Source: JBBIQH01 sp964475945 (GTDB taxonomy: Archaea > Thermoproteota > Nitrososphaeria > Nitrososphaerales > Nitrosocaldaceae). Taken from it: a stretch of DNA of 48,617 nt. This document shows, in pieces, positions 25,411 to 34,188 of the stretch (position 1 is the first letter of the stretch; every line of letters begins with the position of its first letter). Both the position numbers and the translations under genes were made by a program. The notes under the pieces are model-generated. The model worked only from the letters and a program-made list of their open reading frames with translations. It was not told the origin of the DNA and ran no database searches. The stretch lies in assembly GCA_964475945.1 (NCBI GenBank), contig CAYYYF010000009.1:1-48617 (forward strand), given 5' to 3'.

Positions 25411-26389
25411 AAGGTTAGGCAAGAGCAACATAATGGTATCAGAGATAGGCTTTGGTGCATGGACAATAGCACTAGACTGGTGGGGTAAGAGGATAGATGA
25501 GGATTATGCTGTAAAGATGCTTAAGAAGGCGTACGATCTGGGTATAAACTTCTTTGAGACAGCGGATATGTATGGGAAGGGTAAGAGCGAGATTCTAATA
25601 GGAAAGACATTCAAGGATATGAGAGATGAGATTGTTATATCAAGCAAGTTTGGCTACGACTTTTATAACCATGAGCAAGTAGGGCATAATGAGATACCCC
25701 AGCGGTTTGATTCAGAGTATGTAAGATTTGCATTAGCAAAGAGCCTTGAGAGGCTTGGTAGCAGTTACCTTGATATCTACAGTCTACATAACCCAAAGAT
25801 GGATGCAATAAGAAATGATCAGCTCTTTGAACTGCTTAACATGTTAATGCATGAAGGGAGAATAAGGCATTATGGAGTTGCATTAGGACCTGCTATAGGA
25901 TGGAAGGATGAGGGTATGTATGCCATGAAGTATAGAGGTATATCTGCCTTACAGACAGTCTACAATCTTCTTGAGCAAGAACCTGCAAGGGATTTCTTCC
26001 CCGTTGCGAGGGAGCATTGTGTAGGTATACTTGTAAGGGTACCAGATGCATCTGGTGTATTAACAGGCAAGTTAACACCAAATACCAAATTAGATAAGAA
26101 TAATCATAGGAGCTTTAGGAAGGGATTATGGATAGAGGAGGCGGTTAAGAAAGTGGAGATGATTAAGCCATTGGCAGAAGCTAGAGGATGGAGTATCATG
26201 GAGTTTGCTATAAAGTTCATACTATCTGAGCAGAGCATAGCATGTGTATTGCCTACAGTTACTAGTATAGAGGAATTAGAAGCATATGCTAGCATATCAG
26301 ACGGTAAATATCTGAACAGTGACGAGGTTAAGGCAATATATGAGATATATGATAAGGAGTTCATAGCACTTAAGAGTCTCCAATCTTAA
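25400..26389 (+). CDS. Aldo/keto reductase
   Basis: This is an NADPH-dependent oxidoreductase of the TIM-barrel AKR superfamily. From the TTG at 25400 the protein begins MRYRRLGKSNIMVSEIGFGA, the canonical opening. Catalytic parts are Tyr58 in FFETADMYG, the Lys in VISSKFGYD and the His in YSLHNP. The usual first Asp of the DTAxxYG motif is Glu here (E53), a substitution also seen in other AKRs. The cofactor-binding end reads IACVLPTVTSIEELEAYA. The frame is open to 25355, but that upstream part overlaps DUF1802 and is not family-like. The substrate cannot be deduced. Confidence 0.88.
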   Translation: MRYRRLGKSNIMVSEIGFGAWTIALDWWGKRIDEDYAVKMLKKAYDLGINFFETADMYGKGKSEILIGKTFKDMRDEIVISSKFGYDFYNHEQVGHNEIPQRFDSEYVRFALAKSLERLGSSYLDIYSLHNPKMDAIRNDQLFELLNMLMHEGRIRHYGVALGPAIGWKDEGMYAMKYRGISALQTVYNLLEQEPARDFFPVAREHCVGILVRVPDASGVLTGKLTPNTKLDKNNHRSFRKGLWIEEAVKKVEMIKPLAEARGWSIMEFAIKFILSEQSIACVLPTVTSIEELEAYASISDGKYLNSDEVKAIYEIYDKEFIALKSLQS

Positions 26390-26473
26390 TTTTATTATTT
26401 AAATTATCTATTATTTATATTTAAATTAATAATATATAATACTATTATCATATAAAATTAATTATTATTAAAA
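26390..26473. other. Nearly pure A/T convergent spacer
   Basis: The spacer between the convergent AKR and sufC stops is almost entirely A and T, with runs such as TTTATATTTAAATTAATAA. Both strands contain several T tracts, which suits bidirectional termination in archaea. No gene is visible. Confidence 0.5.
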
Positions 26474-27241
26474 TTAATTACTATCAGTATCTAACCAGCC
26501 ATAACCCTTCTCCTCAAGAATCTCTGCCAACTCCTTACCCCCAGATCTTACTATCCTACCATCAGCCATAACATGAACATAGTCTAACCTCTTAAGATAT
26601 CTGAGTATTCTAGCATAATGCGTTATTACTATAACACAGGTATCATTGCTTATGAAGTTGTTTATTGCATCTGCAACTGCCTTCACAGCATCAATATCAA
26701 GCCCGGAGTCTGGCTCATCCAGTATAGCAAACCTTGGTTTAAGCACAAGCATCTGGAGCACTTCGGATCTCTTCTTCTCTCCACCAGAGAATCCCTCATT
26801 AAGATACCTTGCAAGAAACGACTTATCTAAGCCTACCACTTCTATATTCCTCTTCATATACTCATGGAACTCCCTAACGGTTAGGAATACCTCCCTACTG
26901 CTATCATTATATGCCTTGTTTATTATATTGTATGCATTCCTTAGGAAGTTACTGAAGCTAACACCAGATATCTCAACTGGATACTGGAAGCCAAGGAATA
27001 GACCTTTTCTTGCCCTCTCATCGGTTGATAGTTCAAGTATGCTCTCTCCATCTATACGTATATCACCTTTAACTATGGTATACTTTGGGTGCCCTAGTAG
27101 GGTATATGCGAGTGTGCTCTTACCAGACCCATTTGGGCCCATTATAGCATGTACTTCGCCTGTATTAGCAGTAAGGTTAAGACCCTTGATTATATGCTTA
27201 GAGTCTATATTTACATGTAGGTTGCTTATCTCCAATCTCAT
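26474..27241 (-). CDS. sufC: Fe-S cluster assembly ATPase SufC
   Basis: This ABC-type ATPase drives the SufBCD scaffold for iron-sulfur cluster assembly. From ATG 27241 (255 aa) it shows Walker A GPNGSGKST at 35-43, the Q-loop FLGFQYPVEISGVSF, the signature FSGGEKKR, Walker B FAILDEPDSGLD and the H-loop VIVITHYARIL. FQYPVEI and FSGGEKKR are characteristic of SufC rather than transporters. The frame is open to 27310, but family alignment and TATA spacing (27262-27275) support 27241. SufB and SufD are not adjacent; they should lie elsewhere. Confidence 0.95.
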   Translation of the reverse strand: MRLEISNLHVNIDSKHIIKGLNLTANTGEVHAIMGPNGSGKSTLAYTLLGHPKYTIVKGDIRIDGESILELSTDERARKGLFLGFQYPVEISGVSFSNFLRNAYNIINKAYNDSSREVFLTVREFHEYMKRNIEVVGLDKSFLARYLNEGFSGGEKKRSEVLQMLVLKPRFAILDEPDSGLDIDAVKAVADAINNFISNDTCVIVITHYARILRYLKRLDYVHVMADGRIVRSGGKELAEILEEKGYGWLDTDSN

Positions 27242-27261
27242 AACAGTGTTATAGAGACAAG

Positions 27262-27275
27262 TATATTTAAATATT
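27262..27275 (-). promoter_or_regulatory. TATA element of sufC
   Basis: TATATTTAAATATT is centred about 27 bases before the sufC ATG at 27241, giving a leaderless or near-leaderless transcript. Confidence 0.55.
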
Positions 27276-27343
27276 GATGTTATAATTATTCTAATCACAA
27301 TAAGCAGCATAAGAATAAATATAAATACATTATAAATTATAGA

Positions 27344-28348
27344 CTACTCTGTAGCCTTAAGCACTATCCTTATCTTATGATTGTTTATTATCTCTCTATA
27401 TCTATTCCTTAGGGTAACCTCTGTTATCTTTGATACACTAGCTATATCTGGTTGTAGCATCTTTACGCCTAGCAGTATACCTGCCATGTATAGGTATGCA
27501 GCAGCAAGACCATTAGGCGCCTTCCCATCTATTATAGACTCGTCATAGACCTTCCTTGCTATATCTATTGCAAGCTTCTCAACCCTAGTATCTGCTTTTA
27601 TAAGATTGGATAGTCTTGATATATACCTCTCTATGGGTTGTGTAGTATATGCTACATTACTAGTGCTATTGCTAATGTATACCTTATTATCACATCTAGT
27701 TATAGAGCTCTCTAATACAATCATCCTATAATACCTATATACCAACTTCTTACTATTCTTACAGTTAGCAGCCTCTACTATCTCATCTATTGATCTTAGT
27801 ATGGAGTACTGCTTACATGCAAGGTATATACAAGCACATGCCATGCATATCGTAGATCTACCCTTCGCTATACTCTTATCCTCTACAATTCTATAGAGTA
27901 GAGATGCACCTTCATTAACAACCTTTGGTAATACAAGTTTAGAGCATATCTCGTTTATCTTTGTTAATACACTGTATAACCTCCTCTCTTTGCTGGAAGA
28001 TGTCCTTAACCTTGAGTGCAGTCTCCTTATACTTACAACCTGTTCAAAGATATCCGACCTTATGCTCCTACCAGAGAAGTCCTTGTTCGTATATGCTATA
28101 TCCGTAGATATACCTAGATCATGGTAGGAGTAACTTGTATTTCCACTCCCCCTAGTAATCCTAAGCCTCTCCTCTAACGAGGATGTTATTCTCTCAGATG
28201 CTAATGTTTGCATATGCTCTAGCACAACATGGCCGCATGAGGAGCAGAAGTACTCGCCATTGCTTTGATCCTCTATTAGCATCGAGCCACAGGAGGGGCA
28301 TGAGTTACTCTTCAACGATCTATACTCATCTATATCCCCTTTTAGCAT
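27344..28348 (-). CDS. tfb: Transcription initiation factor TFB
   Basis: TFB is the archaeal TFIIB homologue: it bridges TBP-bound DNA and RNA polymerase. The zinc ribbon uses C17, C20, C35 and C38. The B-reader/linker region includes SYSYHDLGISTDIAYTNKDF. Two cyclin-like repeats follow, the first with CMACACIYLACKQYSILRSIDEI, read as two adjoining parts, and the second with APNGLAAAYLYMAGILLG. The ATG at 28348 lies right behind a strong Shine-Dalgarno sequence, so I prefer it to an in-frame codon at 28375 inside gar1. The gar1-tfb order is common in archaea. Nitrososphaeria usually have several TFBs, and this one may be one of a set. Confidence 0.95.
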   Translation of the reverse strand: MLKGDIDEYRSLKSNSCPSCGSMLIEDQSNGEYFCSSCGHVVLEHMQTLASERITSSLEERLRITRGSGNTSYSYHDLGISTDIAYTNKDFSGRSIRSDIFEQVVSIRRLHSRLRTSSSKERRLYSVLTKINEICSKLVLPKVVNEGASLLYRIVEDKSIAKGRSTICMACACIYLACKQYSILRSIDEIVEAANCKNSKKLVYRYYRMIVLESSITRCDNKVYISNSTSNVAYTTQPIERYISRLSNLIKADTRVEKLAIDIARKVYDESIIDGKAPNGLAAAYLYMAGILLGVKMLQPDIASVSKITEVTLRNRYREIINNHKIRIVLKATE

Positions 28349-28350
28349 AA

Positions 28351-28359
28351 GATCACCTC
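28351..28359 (-). promoter_or_regulatory. Strong Shine-Dalgarno site setting the tfb start
   Basis: GAGGTGATC on the minus strand, complementary to the archaeal 16S rRNA 3' tail, ends two bases before the ATG at 28348 and overlaps the gar1 stop. It supports translation of tfb from an internal site of a gar1-tfb transcript. Confidence 0.65.
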
Positions 28360-28583
28360 TTGTATAACATAGCACCTATGTACCTCTTACTCCTATCAGT
28401 AAGTGATATTGCACTTATATATGGTGAGTTAACAGGTCCTATCAGTTCCATAACCTTTGCTACCTTTCTACCCTTCTCATCAACTAGAGTAGTGCCTATA
28501 TCTATATTCTTTATCTTACTCTTTATTATAATCCTACCACTCTTAGATATATGTAATACTTCACCTACCTTTATATTGCTCAT
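28353..28583 (-). CDS. gar1: H/ACA ribonucleoprotein protein Gar1
   Basis: Gar1 belongs to the H/ACA RNP that makes pseudouridines in rRNA through Cbf5. The 76-aa beta-barrel shows GEVLHISKSGRIIIKSK, the central GTTLVDEKGRKVAKV and the hallmark ELIGPVNSPYISAI. The length is right for archaeal Gar1. It sits between srp19 and tfb; its stop is four bases from the tfb start. Cbf5 and Nop10 are not in the window. Confidence 0.9.
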   Translation of the reverse strand: MSNIKVGEVLHISKSGRIIIKSKIKNIDIGTTLVDEKGRKVAKVMELIGPVNSPYISAISLTDRSKRYIGAMLYKR

Positions 28584-28650
28584 AGAGCCATTCCACCTAA
28601 TACCTAATTATCATCTTTCTTGTCAATATTTCTATACTTGTGTAACTACT

Positions 28651-28947
28651 TCACTTCTTTCTACTCCTTATCTGTACGAGCATATCTCCAACCTTCCTTA
28701 CTACACTTGATTTGCTATCCTTCTTCTTAATCACTATGTAGGAGGATCTTGTATATGCCCTTCTAGGGTAATGTGCAGTATTATTACTCTCAACAACCTC
28801 ATACCCTGCAAGCCTTGCTGCCTCTACAAGTTCATCTATGCTAGGATCGAATACAGCACTATCCTTACTAGCCTTCCTACCCTTCCTCTTGCTAAGATTC
28901 TTGTTGAAGTAATCGAGCCATAGTATCTGATGCTCGTAATCCTTCAT
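28651..28947 (-). CDS. srp19: Signal recognition particle protein SRP19
   Basis: SRP19 binds 7S RNA and prepares it for SRP54 binding. The 98-aa protein has the N-terminal ILWLDYFNKNLSKRKGRKAS (family: iWp.Y.d...sr..GRrv), followed by SIDELVEAARLAGYEV. A loop with YPRRAYTRSSYIVI carries the RNA-contacting basic residues, and the tail is lysine-rich. The gene sits twelve bases after S8e in the same direction. The usual Pro of the WP-Y motif is Leu here, otherwise it is standard. Confidence 0.9.
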   Translation of the reverse strand: MKDYEHQILWLDYFNKNLSKRKGRKASKDSAVFDPSIDELVEAARLAGYEVVESNNTAHYPRRAYTRSSYIVIKKKDSKSSVVRKVGDMLVQIRSRKK

Positions 28948-28959
28948 CTATCATCATCG

Positions 28960-29349
28960 TTATTCTTTACTCTTATCCTCCATCTTTACTGCATTAATAA
29001 CCCCATCCTGTCCTGGTCTAGATGTAACCTTGGCTAATCCAACCTCTGTCTCTATTATGCTTCCCTTGGTTATTACCCCTCTCCTATCGTAGTCCTTATT
29101 CGCAGGGTTCTTTACTACCTTGAGTATCTTTGCTCTAACAACCTTGCCATTATCTGCTACATTTGCATATTCTACACTCTTGCATACATATTTAAGATTA
29201 CCGCCTCTAACCCTCTTAACGGTAACATCTTTACTGCCTATTATAGTCTCTGCTGCATATCTATCTATCTCATACTTCTTCCTTCCTCTGTAAGCCTTCC
29301 TCTTACCCCCTGTAGGCTTCTTCTTTAATAGATTCTCAACACTCCTCAT
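28960..29349 (-). CDS. rps8e: Ribosomal protein S8e
   Basis: This small-subunit ribosomal protein is shared by archaea and eukaryotes. The 129-aa chain contains the typical GGKRKAYRGRKKYEIDRYAAE, then VKRVRGGNLKYVCKSVEYANV and NPANKDYDRRGVITKGSIIETEVGLAKVTSRPGQDG (shown here only as landmarks NPANKDYDRRGVITKG and VTSRPGQDG in the family). No truncation is seen. It heads the S8e-SRP19-gar1-tfb string, all leftward, downstream of scpB. Confidence 0.95.
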   Translation of the reverse strand: MRSVENLLKKKPTGGKRKAYRGRKKYEIDRYAAETIIGSKDVTVKRVRGGNLKYVCKSVEYANVADNGKVVRAKILKVVKNPANKDYDRRGVITKGSIIETEVGLAKVTSRPGQDGVINAVKMEDKSKE

Positions 29350-29418
29350 GTTATTACCTCTTTAGAATGCTTAATTAAGCCTTTCCCTAGATTGATAGTA
29401 AATAACATTAAGGAATAA

Positions 29419-29970
29419 TTATAACTTCAGCAATATCTCCTTTCTCTTAGCAGTATCATCCTTTGCTAAACCAAAGTATTCGTAGAACTTCCCTGTAGTA
29501 TAATATAACTTTGCTCTCCCTTCCACTCTATATGATATGAAACCTAAGGTTGTTAACTCTTTTATATGCTCATATACTTGGGAACCCCTTACCTCTGCTA
29601 ACCTTTTTGCACTTATAGGCTGCAGGTATGCTATGTATGATAACGTCTTTAATGCAGACTTTGATAGTATTGGCTTTGGGGCAAACCTCCTAACTATAGG
29701 ATAGTATTTTGGCTTAACTTGGAGTACAAATGTGTTTGCTCTCTCTACAACTTCTAATGCATTGAGTGTTGAGTTTATTCTAGCTGCAAGTTCTCTAGCA
29801 ACCCTTAATGCCTTTGTATCACTTGTAGTACCTACTATGCCTTTTATCTCATCGAGTGTTAATGCTCTGCCTGAAGAGTATAATGCTGCCTCTACCTTAG
29901 CATATATCTCATTACTCTCCTCAAGCATAAAATACAATGCTCTATTACTTGATTTTAAATAGACGTTCAT
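29419..29970 (-). CDS. scpB: Segregation and condensation protein ScpB
   Basis: ScpB is the winged-helix partner of the ScpA kleisin in SMC-type condensin. The protein has the family start YAKVEAALYSSGRALTLDEI, then LAARINSTLNALEVVERAN, FVLQVKPKYYPIVRRFAPKP, LSKSALKTLSYIAYLQPIS and a second winged helix with EHIKELTTLGFISY. The 183-aa frame starts at ATG 29970; an ATG at 29928 (MLEESNE) fits the family N-terminus at least as well. It follows scpA by 23 bases. Confidence 0.9.
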   Translation of the reverse strand: MNVYLKSSNRALYFMLEESNEIYAKVEAALYSSGRALTLDEIKGIVGTTSDTKALRVARELAARINSTLNALEVVERANTFVLQVKPKYYPIVRRFAPKPILSKSALKTLSYIAYLQPISAKRLAEVRGSQVYEHIKELTTLGFISYRVEGRAKLYYTTGKFYEYFGLAKDDTAKRKEILLKL

Positions 29971-29993
29971 ATCTTATTGATAGTGTTATCAAC

Positions 29994-30671
29994 TCAATTT
30001 GATAACTTTAATTCTATATTGTAGTCATCCACCTGCTCTATGCTTATCCTATCCTCCATGCATAGGTGTAGCATGGCTATGAAGTATCTCGCAGTATCGA
30101 CAGGATCCAAGTATTTAACAAAATTGTTAAAGAGTATTACACCACTGTCAATTATAGCATTATAAAGCCTCTCTTTATACTCGTTTATAACGCTTTCTAG
30201 ATCTATAAGATGGGTATCATCATACTCTATAGGTTCTATAACCTGCTTGCTCTCTGCCTTACTTATCCTCTCTACTATGCTTGATAGTATCTCAAGGAGC
30301 TCCTCTAATGTAACATCATATGTTGCCTCATGCCTGTAAGGCATCTCTAACATGCTTATATTCTTTACAATAGCCTTAAGGTCCTCTTCCCCTTTCTCAT
30401 CCATCCTTTGTTTGCTTCTTTCTGCTATCCTCTCAAGCATAAAGATGCTCTCTACCTTTATCCTAAATATTATTGAGGATGATAGGATAGCAATACCACA
30501 TAGCCTAAGATCCTTGTTCTTCCTCTCCTCCAGTATATTTATGAATAGTTCAAGTAAGGAGGCTATGTTTATACTCCATATACCCTTCCTATTCTTACTT
30601 ATAAGGCTAGGGTTAAAGAGTATATTTATTGGTGGTTTAGATATTGTATAATGTAACTCTTTATTATCCAT
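29994..30671 (-). CDS. scpA: Segregation and condensation protein ScpA (kleisin)
   Basis: ScpA closes the SMC ring. This 225-aa protein shows SINIASLLELFINILEERKNKDLRLCGIAI as two family pieces, INIASLLELFINIL and KDLRLCGIAILSSSIIFRIK, matching the N-terminal SMC-neck-binding region. It ends in a winged-helix half with RYFIAMLHLCMEDRISIEQ, typical of ScpA (FLALLEL...). The middle is acidic and variable. It is placed directly before scpB. The SMC gene itself is not present here. Confidence 0.88.
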   Translation of the reverse strand: MDNKELHYTISKPPINILFNPSLISKNRKGIWSINIASLLELFINILEERKNKDLRLCGIAILSSSIIFRIKVESIFMLERIAERSKQRMDEKGEEDLKAIVKNISMLEMPYRHEATYDVTLEELLEILSSIVERISKAESKQVIEPIEYDDTHLIDLESVINEYKERLYNAIIDSGVILFNNFVKYLDPVDTARYFIAMLHLCMEDRISIEQVDDYNIELKLSN

Positions 30672-30706
30672 GCTATGATATTAGAATGCATCTATATAAA
30701 TAATGA

Positions 30707-33478
30707 TTAAAAAGATTGGTTCTTGATGAGTATTGCACTAACTCTGCCTCTTAATGCAAGGAAGAGCGTCAGAGATAAGCCTAGCATTATATATGCAAAT
30801 GGAAACTCTGGCACGTAGTTGAATGATACCCTTGCATCCTCTCCTTGCTCACCATTTATATCCTTCAACTCAAGCATGTAGCTCCCTTGCTCACCAAGCC
30901 TTAACCTGTTTATACTGCTAGCATCATCCAACCTTGCTACTTGCATTCCATTTGAGTACAGTATAAGGGTAAACCTTGCATTCTCTACTATATTGTTGTT
31001 AATATCAGTTATCCTTATAGCAAACTCTGACTCCTTCCCTACATCATTGGGAAACCAATCAACAGTAACATTATACTTGCCACTGGTGCTCTTTGTTACA
31101 AACCTAAATGACTCACCTCCTACACCTATCATGCTTACTGTATAGAACTCTGGCTTTAGTGCAAGGTTACTAACTGCAAGTATCTTAACCTCATTGCTGC
31201 CAGTAGATAACATAAATGTATCCTCCTTGCTGAGCCTTATCATGAATGAGCCATCAACATCTGGTTTAACTGAACCTTTGCTTACAACCTTGCCATCTTT
31301 ATCCTTTATGAAGTAGTATACATCAACATCCTTGCTCACATCTCCATCTATGCTAACATTGCCAGTTATTGTAACCTCTTCACCCCTTGTAAATGATACT
31401 GGTGCATTAACACTATTTATCTTTGCTAGTTTAAGATGCTCAAACTTGCTCCAATACCCTTGCTCAAATGGGTATGTAGGATCTCTGAATGCCTTTATCA
31501 CTATAGTCCTTGCATCTGGGTTGTAGGAGTCTAGGTAGAATGGTCCATTGCTTATAACAGCATGTCCTTTCTCATTTATCCATCTTATAGTAGCATCGTA
31601 TCTAGCATTGGCATCATTAATGCTTACTATACCTTGCAATGCCTTTGGTATGATGTTACTATTCTTAAAGTTAAGTAGTTCATCCTTTACCATATCTGCA
31701 TTGCTCTTTATTATCAAGGATAGCCACTCAATGTTTTTTGCCTTAGCAACAGACTTTGAGAACGCTGCCTTACCATCCTTAACTATCTGCTCCATAGCAG
31801 CATATACTTCCCAAGGCATGCCTGCCCATAATGCAGCATAGTCTGCTATGTAGTTCTCATCGAAATGCCAGTAATCAACGTAAACCTCTATAGTATCATC
31901 ATCAAGGAACCTTATCCCTTTGAGTGTCTGCACAAACTTCTCTGTTGTTGCTGTATATTCTGGATCATATGTAGGATCATCCTCACTCTCCTTTGTACCC
32001 CATTCAAAGGCAAAGTATAATGCATAGAGTATATCACTCTTATCCATCATCATGCCATTATGCCATCTGCTATACTTTAGATCAAATGTTACCTTACTCT
32101 TTGCCTTAACATTGCTACCAACCTCTTTCCATTGCTCACTGTAAGCATCCCATACTATTGCATTGCTAGGTACTGCTATTGAGCCATCTGGACCTGCAGT
32201 CTCAACCTTCCATGTTGCCCTAACGGGTATAACATCGCCAGTATGAGGGTTCCTGAAGGTTGCTGGATCTATTATAGCATTGCTTATCCTAGTTGAATAC
32301 CAGTCTATAAACCCTGAGACAGGGTTCCATGCACCTTGGTATATCTGCTTCATACCAACCTTTATTGAATCCTTATGTGCATTTATTAGAGTGAATCTAC
32401 TTGTTATACCAGCATTAAAATCCAATACTATGCCTTTAAGATCACTTCTAACTATGTATGGATTTAGAGTATTTGCAATGAATATCCTAACAGATTCATT
32501 AACACCTAGAGTAACTGCCCTCTTAAGCAAGGTATCCCTCTCATCCTTTGATCTGTAGTTACCTGTGAATATCTTCTCTGTTAAATCATCCAACTCCTTG
32601 TTCTCATAGTTCCAATACTCTGTGTTCTTGAAGCCTGGCATGTTTGCAAACCATGGAGCATACATCTGTGCTGCTAGTTGTGTATCATACCTTTCCAGTG
32701 CGGATCTACCCCAACCCTCTGTGTAGATATGCCATTTGAACTCCCTTGGATCAGAGCCATATACATCTGCTAATGCCTTGTTAAGATCACCATATACCCT
32801 CTCAACCTTAAAGCCTATATCCTCAAGGCTAGATGCTATCATCTCCCCTATGGTCTTCCTTATAGGATCATCGCTCCTTATGAAGAACTTTACCTCTATC
32901 TGCTTCCCATTGTATAACCATCTACCATCCCTCTTCTCTGCACCAGCACCTGTTAATGCCTTACTTATCATCTCCTCTGCTAGTGTAGGGTTATACTTGA
33001 ATCCAAATGATTCTATAACATCTGCTAGCACTATATAATCTGGATTGTACTGCCCAAATGCTGAGTACATTGGTACACCAAAGCCCTTTAAAACCTCATT
33101 GATTATAAGATCTCTGTTTATGAGATAGTTCATTGCATACCTAACCTCTCTGATAGCAAATGGGTTAAGGGTATCATCTGCTGGAGCAGGGTTAAGGAGT
33201 AGGCTTAATGAGCCCCCAGCGGATTCATATATCTTTACATTAGGATCATTCCTTAACTCCTGCACTACATCAAGGGGTATACTCCAGAAGTATGTATCAA
33301 GATTCCCTGCCTTAACCTCATTAACAGCAACGCTCTCATCTAGGTAGTGAATGAATATAACCTCATCAGCGTATGGGCCTTTACTTTGACTGCTCTGTGC
33401 ATAAGAGTTCAATGGTATATTTGCTATTAGTAATGCAAGTAGTATTGCTATTAGAACACTCTTTATCCTTCTTCCCAT
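30707..33478 (-). CDS. Exported peptide/solute-binding protein (SBP family 5), C-terminally anchored
   Basis: The 923-aa protein starts with a signal peptide (MGRRIKSVLIAILLALLIA, likely cut near SYAQS). Two stretches match SBP_bac_5 of oligopeptide ABC transporters: NPFAIREVRYAMNYLINRDL and YSRWHNGMMMDKSDILYALY. A beta-sandwich region follows (TRGEEVTITGNVSIDGDV), and the tail is VPEFPFAYIMLGLSLTLFLA plus a basic end, the PEF-type anchor or sorting tail seen in thaumarchaeal exported proteins. No permease or ATPase genes adjoin it, so partners are elsewhere or it acts as a surface binding protein. The ATG start is backed by a TATA element. Confidence 0.88.
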   Translation of the reverse strand: MGRRIKSVLIAILLALLIANIPLNSYAQSSQSKGPYADEVIFIHYLDESVAVNEVKAGNLDTYFWSIPLDVVQELRNDPNVKIYESAGGSLSLLLNPAPADDTLNPFAIREVRYAMNYLINRDLIINEVLKGFGVPMYSAFGQYNPDYIVLADVIESFGFKYNPTLAEEMISKALTGAGAEKRDGRWLYNGKQIEVKFFIRSDDPIRKTIGEMIASSLEDIGFKVERVYGDLNKALADVYGSDPREFKWHIYTEGWGRSALERYDTQLAAQMYAPWFANMPGFKNTEYWNYENKELDDLTEKIFTGNYRSKDERDTLLKRAVTLGVNESVRIFIANTLNPYIVRSDLKGIVLDFNAGITSRFTLINAHKDSIKVGMKQIYQGAWNPVSGFIDWYSTRISNAIIDPATFRNPHTGDVIPVRATWKVETAGPDGSIAVPSNAIVWDAYSEQWKEVGSNVKAKSKVTFDLKYSRWHNGMMMDKSDILYALYFAFEWGTKESEDDPTYDPEYTATTEKFVQTLKGIRFLDDDTIEVYVDYWHFDENYIADYAALWAGMPWEVYAAMEQIVKDGKAAFSKSVAKAKNIEWLSLIIKSNADMVKDELLNFKNSNIIPKALQGIVSINDANARYDATIRWINEKGHAVISNGPFYLDSYNPDARTIVIKAFRDPTYPFEQGYWSKFEHLKLAKINSVNAPVSFTRGEEVTITGNVSIDGDVSKDVDVYYFIKDKDGKVVSKGSVKPDVDGSFMIRLSKEDTFMLSTGSNEVKILAVSNLALKPEFYTVSMIGVGGESFRFVTKSTSGKYNVTVDWFPNDVGKESEFAIRITDINNNIVENARFTLILYSNGMQVARLDDASSINRLRLGEQGSYMLELKDINGEQGEDARVSFNYVPEFPFAYIMLGLSLTLFLALRGRVSAILIKNQSF

Positions 33479-33495
33479 TATTTACCTTAAGAGAT

Positions 33496-33510
33496 AAATA
33501 TTAATTAAAT
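33496..33510 (-). promoter_or_regulatory. TATA element of the solute-binding protein gene
   Basis: An AT-only block (AAATATTAATTAAAT on the plus strand) is centred about 25 bases from the ATG at 33478, the expected archaeal spacing. The divergent nuclease-fold gene begins at 33525, so the block may serve both. Confidence 0.5.
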
Positions 33511-33524
33511 CTTACTATATTACC

Positions 33525-34172
33525 TTGATAAGCAAGGCATTATTACTTGAACTTCTACCATTCATGAATGGATTTGTGGATGCAAAGGAGTTATCATCAA
33601 GATTATCCATAGCGTATGATTCATGTATAGATGCATTAGAGGCTCTAATAGGATTGGGTATAGGCAAGGCATGCAGTGATGATCTCTTCCTCTTCAATGC
33701 ATCCGACAGGTTAGATGCTCTACTCCTAGCATTAAGGCTTAATGCAAGTATAGAGGAGGTTGCTAGCATACTTAACTGGAAAGACTTTGAGGCATTCACT
33801 GCCAGCATACTTGAGGAGAATGCTTATGAGGTTGCTAAGAATGTAAGGATAAGGCAAGGGAAGCATAGTGTAGAGATAGATGTTGTAGGAACAAAGTATA
33901 TCAATGGCAAGGATATTGCGTTGACTATAGACTGCAAGCACTGGAGTTATATTACAGAGGCAAGACTTAAGGGAGTGGTTGAGAGGCAGGTGATGAGGGC
34001 ATACATGCTCATCTCATTATATAAGATGGATGCTGCCATCCCTATTATAATAATACTAAGGGATATGCCTATGCTTATAGATGGTGTGCCTATAGTACCA
34101 ATATCTAGGCTAAGATCATTCCTATATGAGTATGATATAAGTAGTGAGAGATTGAGGGTTATAAGGGCATAG
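33525..34172 (+). CDS. Mrr-like restriction-endonuclease-fold protein
   Basis: The N-terminal third resembles a winged helix (VDAKELSSRLSIAYDSCIDAL). The rest fits an Mrr-type PD-(D/E)xK core: WKDFEAFTASILEENAYEV, then VEIDVVGTK with the catalytic Asp and ALTIDCKHWSY with the Lys. No methyltransferase or specificity gene is near, so it is probably not part of a restriction-modification set; related solitary proteins occur widely in archaea and may act in repair. The start is a TTG at 33525; the next Met is 13 residues later, within the helix, so TTG is likely. It converges with DUF2070. Confidence 0.75.
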   Translation: MISKALLLELLPFMNGFVDAKELSSRLSIAYDSCIDALEALIGLGIGKACSDDLFLFNASDRLDALLLALRLNASIEEVASILNWKDFEAFTASILEENAYEVAKNVRIRQGKHSVEIDVVGTKYINGKDIALTIDCKHWSYITEARLKGVVERQVMRAYMLISLYKMDAAIPIIIILRDMPMLIDGVPIVPISRLRSFLYEYDISSERLRVIRA

Positions 34173-34188
34173 AAAAACTTTTAGCCTA

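Noticed and set aside
33525..34172. Restriction-modification system around the Mrr-like protein
   Set aside because: No methyltransferase, specificity or ATPase gene is next to it; neighbours are housekeeping or membrane genes.
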